The notes under the pieces were generated by a model that did not search any database, was not told where the DNA came from, and saw nothing but the letters and a program-made list of their open reading frames with translations. From contig JALRGT010000003.1 of the NCBI GenBank assembly GCA_023259675.1, forward strand, positions 1-64,000: 64,000 nucleotides of DNA, given 5' to 3'. Of this stretch, positions 50,805 through 59,147 are shown one piece after another (positions within the stretch are counted from its first letter, which is position 1; each line of letters opens with the position of its first letter). A program made the position numbers and the translations under genes. This DNA comes from Flavobacterium sp. (GTDB lineage: Bacteria > Bacteroidota > Bacteroidia > Flavobacteriales > Flavobacteriaceae).

Positions 50805-53800
50805 CTATTCTTTTATAATTTTTAAAGTAACCGGATTTATACCTTCGACTTTTGCGAAGTAAACTCCCTTCGTTTGATTTTCTAAACTTAATTGAACCTT
50901 CCCAAACTGAACTGGATACGATTTTTTGGATATCAATTGCAATTGAGAAGTATACAATTCAATCGTTACTTTATCCGTCGAATTAGGTAAAGCGATTTCA
51001 AAAAGTCCTTTTGTCGGATTTGGATAGGCAATTACTTCATCAACTGTATTAATAGTCTTTGACAATACCCCTTCACATGCAACAGCGGTTTGAACTTCTA
51101 TTAAATCCCCCGGCAAATTAGCCACATCGAAGTTTTTTGCCATGGTGGTAAACAATAGTTTTCCATTGACCATCACTTTATAGGGTGCAGTTCCTTCAAC
51201 TATTTCAATATTGGTTTTATTCAATACTGGGGTTGTTTTACCTGTTATTGTTGATCCTGCTTTAATTTCAACAGCATAACATTGTTCGGCTGTTTCCCCT
51301 GCCACATTGATACAAATATCATAAGTACCCGGTACTAAATTCGTAACCGTAAGTGCATTACTAACTAGATTATAAGGAGTCCCATTAATCGTAGCAACAT
51401 AGTTATAAGAATCTGTTGCCGAGATTTTAATTTGCCCATTGTGTTTATTGGCACAAGTTTCTCCAACAGCTTCAATACTAAAATTATTTGAACGAAATTG
51501 GATGCACCCTTTAGCATCAACAATTTTACCACTCGGGGTATTAGGACAAGCATCTAAACTATTTATAACGCCATCGTTATCATCATCTAATTGTCCGTTA
51601 GAACATCCATTCACATCAACCGTTTCGCCTACTGTTGTATTCGGGCAAGTATCGAGGTTATTTTTCACCCCATCGTTGTCATCATCCAACTGACTTTGAG
51701 AACATCCATTGGCGTCAACCGATTCCCCTGTTGGTGAATCTGGGCAAACATCATCAGCATTAACAACTCCATCATTATCCAAATCGTTATTACTGGTAAC
51801 GGCTTCAAAACTGATATAATCATACATTAAATGACTTACATCGCCCGAATTGGAAGGCATTACCAATTGGATAAAATTACTGCCTGAATGCAACTTACTC
51901 ATCGGAATATCAACAACCGTAGTCGCATATTTAGCATGGTTGGATTGTCTTAAAAATGCATTTCCACCTCCTAGCGGAGGATAAAAAGCAATAGGACTTC
52001 CGCTTTCGGTATTGACATAAATCCATTGTTGTGCGTGGTCTGAACTGGCATAGGCTATTGTCAGTTTTGCATTCCCTGTGGTAGGCATACCCGCTGGCAA
52101 ATCAAAATAAATTTTCCAAGCCCAATTTCCATTTATGGAACCATCCGAATTATAATATTTAGAATGCACATAAGGCAAGGCAGTACTCCAATTTTTATCG
52201 GCAACATTATAAACTATTGGATTAGGAAAAGTGGAATCGAACTTCTTTTGCACAAATCCTTCACAGTAGTCAAAATCACCAAATTTAAATTCAGCAGATG
52301 TTCGATCCGGAACACCAATTTCCCAAAGCAGATCACCATTAGGACGTGCTATAGTCCATTCTATATTTCCTAAATTATTTGTCCCTCCAGCCGTAACCGT
52401 AACATTGGCCATAGAATATTCACCTGTTACCCCATCGCTATATGCAAATAAAGTATAAGTTCCTGGTCTCACGTTCTTAATATCAAAATTTCCTGTAGCA
52501 TCTGTTTGTACCCAATATTGGTAATTTTCTTCCTCAAATTGCCATTGCCCATCCGAATCATTACTTAATTTGGTTACACCTATCCAAGCATTTTTACCTG
52601 TTACTAAAGGTTTAGATGGATCCGTAATTTTAAAATTTCCCGTAATATTACCTCTCCCATCAGCAAGAGGATATTCAGGTGTATTAGTCAACCACGAAAA
52701 AGGCCATTCCGCTGCGTCCTTATCGGCTCTTGCTTTTGCATCGTCCCAATTGGCGGTAGCAGTTGCTTTTTGATTGGCATAGATCAAATACGGGCCATAA
52801 ATTTTAGACCATTCTTCACCTTGTTGCACCTGAAAACCTTTTGAATTATAATGTACTCCATTCATACAAATATGAATAATTCCAGACGCCGCATTCAAAT
52901 CGTGATGCGTTGGTCCGCTATTAAAATATTCATGATTGGCTGTAACCGCCCATATTCCTAACGAATTTTTATCTGTTGTATGACCATAAGCTTTTAAACT
53001 AACTAGAGGTTCACTAAACTCATATTTACCATCATATTTACCCGCACGAACACCCGAAGTAATTTTTATAATTTCGGGAATTCCAGTTGGCTCCCAAGAA
53101 TCAATAGGCTGAGGCATTTCCCAAGTTTTCAAATCGTTCACACAAATTTTGTCGGTAACCGTATTATTAATCCAAAGCACTTGTCGCCAAGAACCTAAAT
53201 CAAAATTAGGATAGGTTGTTTTGTGTTTCAAAATAGAATAAGTATACAGTCCAACGTCGCCTTTTTTAAGTACATAATGAATGTCGGCATCGCAAGGAGT
53301 TACATTGCTTCCGGGAGTATAAGGTCTAGAGAATGAAACATCAATATAGTCCGCTGTTTCCTCTTTAACACTAAAGATGGTTCCAAATATGGTTTCGAAT
53401 CCATAGGATGAAGTAAAATCATAATACCCTCCAGTTCTAGATGGATTTGCAGTATTCGTTTGGAGTAAAGTTTCTACTCCATTGATTTTCATCGACTTCA
53501 GGTTACTTGTATTCTTGTCTATTTTTGCTTCGATAATCCCATTCTTAAGCAAGATGTAAGTTGGGTATTCCGTAAGCATACTATTAGAGTCTTGGGGAAT
53601 CGCTACGGTGGTTCTTGAACCGTCATAAATAACCGACAGCGTTTTACCGCTTGGGCAAGTAATTTTTCCGTTGGTTATATAATCCTGTAAAACAGCAGTT
53701 TTATCACCGGTTACAATTAACTGACCTATCCCGCTAATAAAGATCGTACCATTGGCACCAATATTAATCGCAGTCGGAACATCTACGGTTCCTCCTGTAA

Positions 53801-54374
53801 TATTCAATATTCCGGTCGGATTATCCGCTCCGGTTGCAATCTCTAGATATGTTCCAACATATAGCGCTCCAGCGGTTACATTTGCAGTAGCGTTTCCATT
53901 AACACCATTGCCAATATAAAAAGCATATCTATTATACAAAGACCCTCCATTTAGATTTAAGGTAGCATTTGCCGATTTCCCTAAATAAACATTACTTCTA
54001 ATATTGACATTAGCAGGGGACTCTAGTGTAATTATTCCGTTTAAATAGTCACTATTCCATGGGATAAGATTTCCTTTTAAAATAACATTTGCAGCAGCTA
54101 TTGTATTAAACCTTCCCGGTCTTTTTGTAATATCAGAAGCACTACCACCCACATGTATAAGGTTATTTGGAACACCGGCACCAATTACAAACGTATAAGA
54201 TTGTAAATCTGAAAAAGTCAGAGTAGTATCATCCCAGTTATTTGCATCATAAAAATCGGTACTTACGCCACCCACCCAATTATAGGTCTGGGCAAACAAA
54301 GTGTTTGTAATCCCGAAAAATAAAATAATGACGACACATAATATTCGTCTTGCACTTAGTAAAGTTTTTTTCAT
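50805..54374 (-). CDS. PL4 rhamnogalacturonan lyase, multidomain, type IX secreted
   Basis: Large secreted enzyme of 1189 residues that should cleave the RG-I backbone by beta-elimination. Domains in order: signal peptide (1-29); an Asn/Gly-rich beta-repeat region (about 30-255) like autotransporter passenger repeats; a PL4 catalytic sandwich (about 262-560) with SGVRAGKYDGKYEF and PTHHDLN supplying candidate Lys and His; an FnIII-like linker domain (about 570-665); and a carbohydrate-binding sandwich (about 675-850). Three calcium-binding thrombospondin type 3 repeats follow (DxDNDGVxNxxDxCPxxP, about 865-965), then an extra beta domain and a type IX secretion sorting domain (AYPNPTKGLFEI ... 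GVYFAKVEG). It is transcribed alone with the downstream lipoprotein gene. Confidence 0.92.
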   Translation of the reverse strand: MKKTLLSARRILCVVIILFFGITNTLFAQTYNWVGGVSTDFYDANNWDDTTLTFSDLQSYTFVIGAGVPNNLIHVGGSASDITKRPGRFNTIAAANVILKGNLIPWNSDYLNGIITLESPANVNIRSNVYLGKSANATLNLNGGSLYNRYAFYIGNGVNGNATANVTAGALYVGTYLEIATGADNPTGILNITGGTVDVPTAINIGANGTIFISGIGQLIVTGDKTAVLQDYITNGKITCPSGKTLSVIYDGSRTTVAIPQDSNSMLTEYPTYILLKNGIIEAKIDKNTSNLKSMKINGVETLLQTNTANPSRTGGYYDFTSSYGFETIFGTIFSVKEETADYIDVSFSRPYTPGSNVTPCDADIHYVLKKGDVGLYTYSILKHKTTYPNFDLGSWRQVLWINNTVTDKICVNDLKTWEMPQPIDSWEPTGIPEIIKITSGVRAGKYDGKYEFSEPLVSLKAYGHTTDKNSLGIWAVTANHEYFNSGPTHHDLNAASGIIHICMNGVHYNSKGFQVQQGEEWSKIYGPYLIYANQKATATANWDDAKARADKDAAEWPFSWLTNTPEYPLADGRGNITGNFKITDPSKPLVTGKNAWIGVTKLSNDSDGQWQFEEENYQYWVQTDATGNFDIKNVRPGTYTLFAYSDGVTGEYSMANVTVTAGGTNNLGNIEWTIARPNGDLLWEIGVPDRTSAEFKFGDFDYCEGFVQKKFDSTFPNPIVYNVADKNWSTALPYVHSKYYNSDGSINGNWAWKIYFDLPAGMPTTGNAKLTIAYASSDHAQQWIYVNTESGSPIAFYPPLGGGNAFLRQSNHAKYATTVVDIPMSKLHSGSNFIQLVMPSNSGDVSHLMYDYISFEAVTSNNDLDNDGVVNADDVCPDSPTGESVDANGCSQSQLDDDNDGVKNNLDTCPNTTVGETVDVNGCSNGQLDDDNDGVINSLDACPNTPSGKIVDAKGCIQFRSNNFSIEAVGETCANKHNGQIKISATDSYNYVATINGTPYNLVSNALTVTNLVPGTYDICINVAGETAEQCYAVEIKAGSTITGKTTPVLNKTNIEIVEGTAPYKVMVNGKLLFTTMAKNFDVANLPGDLIEVQTAVACEGVLSKTINTVDEVIAYPNPTKGLFEIALPNSTDKVTIELYTSQLQLISKKSYPVQFGKVQLSLENQTKGVYFAKVEGINPVTLKIIKE

Positions 54375-54611
54375 GGTTATTATATTGGTTAGTCATTAAT
54401 AGTAGATTTAATATGATTTATTTCATCATCAAATGCGTTTTAGAAAAAAATTAAGACTCTAAAAACTGATAAAAAGTCAAAGTGACAAATTATATATTCG
54501 TCATTTTATTTGTTAATATTTTCGATTACAACACTTAATTCGCATTGTTTTTTATTTTTTTACAACTAAAATGTGTTAAAAATATAAGCGTATTATATAC
54601 ATTTAACTTTG

Positions 54612-54656
54612 CTAAAATATTATTATATCACAGTTATAGTATCCTGCCCTATCCTG
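54612..54656 (-). promoter_or_regulatory. Shared-type promoter of the PL4 unit
   Basis: On the minus strand CAGG-ATAGGG-CAGGA (54656-54642) is followed after exactly 22 bases by TATTTTAG (54619-54612), a -7 box with one mismatch. The PL4 start is at 54374, so the leader is about 230 bases. The AT-rich leader holds a single LacI-like half-site (54521-54532) and no ORF; with the terminator at 54672 this describes the 413-base gap. Confidence 0.75.
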
Positions 54657-54671
54657 TCTTTGAACAAAAAA

Positions 54672-54710
54672 AAGTTCAATGAAAAAATCTATCTCTTTCT
54701 CATTGAACTT
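54672..54710 (-). terminator. Terminator of the GH115 operon
   Basis: The stem AAGTTCAATGA / TCATTGAACTT with a 17-base loop is followed on the minus strand by T8. It separates the long leftward operon from the PL4 promoter. Confidence 0.9.
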
Positions 54711-54787
54711 GTTATCTAAAAAAATATCATTTACATCAAAAAAAACGTCTAATCATAAAAGGGTTTCGCAAAAAACACTTTATCTGT

Positions 54788-57676
54788 TTATTTAATTGTT
54801 TCTGGTAATAGCGAATAGGGCACTGGATTATTTTTATTTAATTTTATATAAATATAATCCAACAAAACGCCTCCATCAATGGCATATATGCGTAAAGTAT
54901 TGGCTCCTTTTGTTACTTCTTGTATCTTTATTTCTCTAGAAGCCGAATTCGACAATACATTTTGTTTCCATTCTTGGCTTCTGTGGAAAGTTTTGAAATC
55001 AACAATCTGAATGGGTTCGTCATTCCACTGTACTCCCACTTGAACACCGTGTTTTTCAGTTATGGGGTGTGTTGGAATTACATGTAAAAACAATTCCGGA
55101 TTTTTAATTTCGACAGCAGTATCGATAGAAATTTGATATTCTAAATAAGCTGACTCAGCCGGTAGATTTTCTACATTTATAGCTTCTGAAAATAGAGGCG
55201 TTGCTTCCATTACTGTCTTGCTATATCCTAGACCGGCCACTTTTTTCCAATAATTTTCTTCATTATTTACTTGTTTAGAAAAATGTTGTGCATAAATTAC
55301 AACACTATTATCCCTTGCCACAAAACTGTTTTTGGATGTTATTTCCGAATCGGAAACAACAGTACAATCTATTGTTTTGGATTGATTCCCGTATTGAATT
55401 ACAAATGCAGTTTTTGAAACTGGGTGCTGATTCCATTTTTTCCAATCTATCGAGATTTCAATGCGCTCACTCTGGTTAGATGTACTATCCAAAACCCCGC
55501 TTTTTTTACTGACATTTAACCATTCCGACAAACTCTTAATTTCCCAATTCACCGTGGTTGCTTTCATTAAAAATAAATCCACAAAATGAGTAGTCGCTGA
55601 ATTTTGATAAAAAGACGGTAAAACACTATTCCCAGGAACGGATGCTGATTCATTTTCTGCCATAACACCAACATTCACTGAACTTTGAAAATTTGGGATT
55701 GTTGAGATCGCCTTATCAAACACTGGTAAATTTCTAGGGTTCCTACTCATCATATGATTCCACTTTCCATTACCCAATTGATTGTACTCTTGAGTTAAGG
55801 ATTCAATTTCTTCAAATGCTTCTTCCGATTTTTTAGCATAGTTATTAGCATCCAATCTTCCCAATTTCCCATAAATAGTAGCTTTATCGGCATACAAAAA
55901 CTTTTTATTCATCAATGATGCCGCTTTTACAGGATAATAAACCAATTGAAAATAAGCGTCTTGAGCCTCTTTTGATAGTTTATCCTTTAAAGAAGTTACT
56001 TGATCTTCTAAATCTTGGTACTTACTGATTCGTGTTTGATTTTCATCTCCAAAAAAGAACGGATTATAAGCGGTTTGTTGTGTTTTTGTTGACGGTTCCG
56101 TTTGGCTCCACCCCATAAATTCCGGTTTTCTTTCAAAGGCCAAATCAAAATAGTCCCAATTCAAATCCGAAATGGACTTTCCATATTTTTTACCAAAAAC
56201 AGAGGAATAGAATTGATCCATATGTGTTTTTACATGATTTGGATTTTTAAAAGATTCAGCCTCATACGCCATATCCATAAAAAGCTGCATATTATATTCA
56301 CAAGGCTTAATGTCTCCCACATTTAGAATCCAAATTGTTGCACAATTGGCTTCGTAAGCTTTCATCATTTCCTCTCTTATCAGCGCAGGATGCGTAGTAC
56401 TCAACCAAAGATAATCATGCGGTCTTCCCCAGTAGGAAGCATGATAATAAACGCCTCCGCCTCCAGAACGTTTTTGTTCTTCCTCGTTACTTAGCCTTCT
56501 GATGTAACCGTAATTATCATCGGTCCAAACCAGAGTGATATCGTCTGGAACTTCTAAACCTTCGTCATATAAATCCAATACTTCTTTATAAATCGTAAAG
56601 GCTTGCGGTACTTTGGAGACATTGGGATTAATATATTTCTTAAGTAAATTTCTCTGGTCCTCAATAACATGAGTGAGTAATTTAGCTCCTTCTTTTTTAG
56701 TTTTTACCCCTTCCATTCCGCTATCATGAACGCCACGCATTCCGATAGTGTAAATAGCATCGACACCTTTACTTTCTTTTATTCGGTCTTCCCAATATTG
56801 GTATACATTATCTTTATTGGTTACATAATTAAAATGCCCCATTTCCTTTTCCTTCCATTCATCGACATTGTTACGCAACATGGGTTCAGCATGTGAAGAG
56901 CCAACAACAATTTGATAATCGGCTGCTATCTTGTTGTTTCCTGGAATTTTAAAAAAAGCAGTAGTTCCTTCATGCATGGCCGGCCAAATTGTATTGGCTT
57001 TCAAGCGCAATAACAATTCAAAAATTTTAGCATAGGTTTTGGGTCCAATGTTTCCCACTTCGGGCTCAAAAGTTTTTGATGCCCAAGGTCGCAATCCCCA
57101 ATCTTCATCATTCAAAAAGATTCCCCTGAATTTTACCGAAGGTTCTTTCGACAGAAAGTCATCTTGTGAAAACACCAATTCCTTTTGTTTTACCGTCGGC
57201 ACATCTGCCCACCAATACCATGGTGAAACTCCCATTTTTTGGGATAAATCAAAAACTCCGTAAGCTGTTCCCCTCGGATTGGTTCCTGCAATTACAAAAG
57301 CTTTAGCTATCTTTTTATTGGGTTTCAGAATCGTTTTGTAGCCATAGCTTTCCCATTGTTTTTCGAAACCTTTTAAAGCGTTCTTTTTACCTAAAAATGA
57401 TTGTACCAATGCGGATTGTAATTGTCCAATAACGATAACATTACCCAAAACTTTATTCTTATTTTGGGTAACCAATGGTTTAAAACCAGTCACTCTAAAA
57501 ATATCTTCGGCTAAGGAATAGGCCACAATAGAATCTAAAGTCGTTTTACCCTCATACAAAATAGACGCTTTTATTGATTTGGTAAACACCTCAAATTGGG
57601 GAAGTGGATTATTTTGAGCGCTATGCTTTTGAATAAAAAAAAAGACAACCAGAAAGAGCAAAATGCGATTTGTCAT
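54788..57676 (-). CDS. GH115 alpha-glucuronidase-like enzyme
   Basis: Exported enzyme of family GH115, 962 residues from the chosen start (MTNRILLFLVVFFF). Family hallmarks are KFRGIFLNDEDWGLRPWASKTFEPEVGNIGPKTYAKIFELLLRLKANTIWPAMHEGTTAFF, VGSSHAEPMLRNNVDEW and TLVWTDDNYGYIRRLSNEEEQKRSGGGGVYYHASYWGRPHDYLWL. The C-terminal beta domain carries the YPLSW-like GH115 tail. Known members remove alpha-1,2-linked glucuronic acid or its methyl ether from xylan or arabinogalactan. In this locus a glucuronic acid decoration on galactan, arabinogalactan or RG is more likely than xylan. The ORF opens 16 codons upstream, overlapping the PL9 stop, but those residues precede the signal peptide. Confidence 0.92.
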   Translation of the reverse strand: MTNRILLFLVVFFFIQKHSAQNNPLPQFEVFTKSIKASILYEGKTTLDSIVAYSLAEDIFRVTGFKPLVTQNKNKVLGNVIVIGQLQSALVQSFLGKKNALKGFEKQWESYGYKTILKPNKKIAKAFVIAGTNPRGTAYGVFDLSQKMGVSPWYWWADVPTVKQKELVFSQDDFLSKEPSVKFRGIFLNDEDWGLRPWASKTFEPEVGNIGPKTYAKIFELLLRLKANTIWPAMHEGTTAFFKIPGNNKIAADYQIVVGSSHAEPMLRNNVDEWKEKEMGHFNYVTNKDNVYQYWEDRIKESKGVDAIYTIGMRGVHDSGMEGVKTKKEGAKLLTHVIEDQRNLLKKYINPNVSKVPQAFTIYKEVLDLYDEGLEVPDDITLVWTDDNYGYIRRLSNEEEQKRSGGGGVYYHASYWGRPHDYLWLSTTHPALIREEMMKAYEANCATIWILNVGDIKPCEYNMQLFMDMAYEAESFKNPNHVKTHMDQFYSSVFGKKYGKSISDLNWDYFDLAFERKPEFMGWSQTEPSTKTQQTAYNPFFFGDENQTRISKYQDLEDQVTSLKDKLSKEAQDAYFQLVYYPVKAASLMNKKFLYADKATIYGKLGRLDANNYAKKSEEAFEEIESLTQEYNQLGNGKWNHMMSRNPRNLPVFDKAISTIPNFQSSVNVGVMAENESASVPGNSVLPSFYQNSATTHFVDLFLMKATTVNWEIKSLSEWLNVSKKSGVLDSTSNQSERIEISIDWKKWNQHPVSKTAFVIQYGNQSKTIDCTVVSDSEITSKNSFVARDNSVVIYAQHFSKQVNNEENYWKKVAGLGYSKTVMEATPLFSEAINVENLPAESAYLEYQISIDTAVEIKNPELFLHVIPTHPITEKHGVQVGVQWNDEPIQIVDFKTFHRSQEWKQNVLSNSASREIKIQEVTKGANTLRIYAIDGGVLLDYIYIKLNKNNPVPYSLLPETIK

Positions 57677-57699
57677 ATTATAAAAGTTTACCCCATTCA

Positions 57700-59022
57700 T
57701 TAATAATAATCCGACTCGAAACACCCCAAATCAGGGGCAGCGCCTTTAAATGGAAACCCTATATGGGTTCCGGCATCAATTAAAGCACTGGTAGATTTTA
57801 ATCTGAAAAAATTATTTTCAGGCAAACTTCCATCGGCTTGTCTCGGTGCCGTTAAAAGGGATTCATCCAGACTTAAGAAATCAGAATCTTTAATTTTTAG
57901 ATTCAAATCAAAATAATTGTTTTTCAAAACACAGGCTGATTTATCGATTTCAACCAATTCATCAGCAGTAGCTTTATACCCTAAATTATTACTCATTACA
58001 TGATTCCATCCCGGAACATCAGTCAAATAATCCGCTGCATTAGCTGCTTTTCTATTCAGCATATTGTAGTTTTTCCTGTTTCGATAAGCCGAATTGTTAT
58101 ACCAATTGTCCCCATTTAAATGATGATTGGCATAAAATCCACTTTGTTTGTTCCCTACTGCAAGGCAAAACTGAATCGTATGGCTCGGTATGGGATTAGG
58201 CAGTTTGTCATGTCCCGTTTTTCCGAATCCACCAGCCTTAAATCCGTTGCCATCAGCACGGCTCACCAAGTCAGATGAATAGCCATTATAAAAAGCCCAA
58301 CAGTTTTCGATGCGTACTGCCGAACCGCAATTAATCAAATCAAAACCATCATCGCTGTTGAACCAGGCACGACATCCTTTAAAAACATTGTTCACATCAT
58401 TTTTTTGAACATGACATCCAAAACCATCTGTATTTCCGCCTTTTCCACCCTCTGATACCGAATCCCAATTGCTATAGGCATCGCAATTTAATATTAAGTT
58501 ATTGGAACCTCTTATCACATACACGCCAATAGCCATATTGTCATGCAGCTGCAAATTTTCGAGCTTGTTGTTGTTCCCTCTAACCTCAAAGCATTCGGAT
58601 TGTGTATGGCTTTTTATCGTTACCTGAACTCCAATCACTTCAATACCTTTGACATGAATATAATCTCCCGATATACAAAAAGCAACAATGCGTTTGTTTT
58701 CCGATTTTATGTTTTTATAATCAAAAAGGGGAGTTTCATTCGGGTAAGCCAAATAACTTATTCCATTTTTATGGAGATCTGTTACATAAGCCCACATTTT
58801 ATTGTAACGGGCTATTTGTTCCTCTTTCATCGTATAAACCCCACCACGAATGTATACCGTATCACCAGAATTCGCTAATTCCTGAGCCTTTTTTATGGTT
58901 TCTACAGGATGATTGAGAGTCCCATTATTGGCATCGCTCCCGTTTGGCGACACATAATAGGTTTTGGCAAACGAAAAAAAGCTGCTTAAAAAAATGCTCA
59001 GAATTAAAATTTTATGTCTCAT
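57700..59022 (-). CDS. PL9 pectate/rhamnogalacturonan lyase
   Basis: Exported right-handed beta-helix lyase of family PL9, 440 residues with a signal peptide (about 1-19). TYYVSPNGSDANNGTLNHPVETIKKAQELANSGDTVYIRGGVY is the usual N-terminal cap. The calcium site and active site are visible: NTDGFGCHV (Asp199), NSDDGFDLI (Asp224/225/228) and DGNGFKAGG, with Lys262 at the position of the catalytic lysine. PL9 enzymes cut polygalacturonate or, in several gut Bacteroides, RG-I; the latter fits this locus. It lies 23 bases before GH115. Element D and 125 bases separate it from the tandem CE12 gene. Confidence 0.9.
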   Translation of the reverse strand: MRHKILILSIFLSSFFSFAKTYYVSPNGSDANNGTLNHPVETIKKAQELANSGDTVYIRGGVYTMKEEQIARYNKMWAYVTDLHKNGISYLAYPNETPLFDYKNIKSENKRIVAFCISGDYIHVKGIEVIGVQVTIKSHTQSECFEVRGNNNKLENLQLHDNMAIGVYVIRGSNNLILNCDAYSNWDSVSEGGKGGNTDGFGCHVQKNDVNNVFKGCRAWFNSDDGFDLINCGSAVRIENCWAFYNGYSSDLVSRADGNGFKAGGFGKTGHDKLPNPIPSHTIQFCLAVGNKQSGFYANHHLNGDNWYNNSAYRNRKNYNMLNRKAANAADYLTDVPGWNHVMSNNLGYKATADELVEIDKSACVLKNNYFDLNLKIKDSDFLSLDESLLTAPRQADGSLPENNFFRLKSTSALIDAGTHIGFPFKGAAPDLGCFESDYY

Positions 59023-59076
59023 AAATTCTATTAAAAAGGAAAATTAAACATTCTGGTTATCGATTTTGAATTAAAA

Positions 59077-59130
59077 ATAAAACCCGTTGGATGTAATTAT
59101 TATAAACTAATTGCACACAACGGGATAAAA
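59077..59130. repeat. Solo foldback element D with 6-bp flanking direct repeats
   Basis: The element spans 59083-59124 (42 bp): CCCGTTGGATGTAATTA / TAATTGCACACAACGGG. It is the same length as element C. ATAAAA flanks both sides (59077-59082 and 59125-59130). The stem has mismatches. It lies inside the leftward operon between the CE12 and PL9 genes; on the minus strand a T-rich tract follows, so it may terminate part of the transcripts. Confidence 0.75.
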
Positions 59131-59147
59131 AAAAATTGACTGTTCTC

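Noticed and set aside
54521-54532. LacI operator in the PL4 leader
   Set aside because: Only the left half (TGTAATCG) fits; the right half has no symmetry, so it was not listed as an operator.
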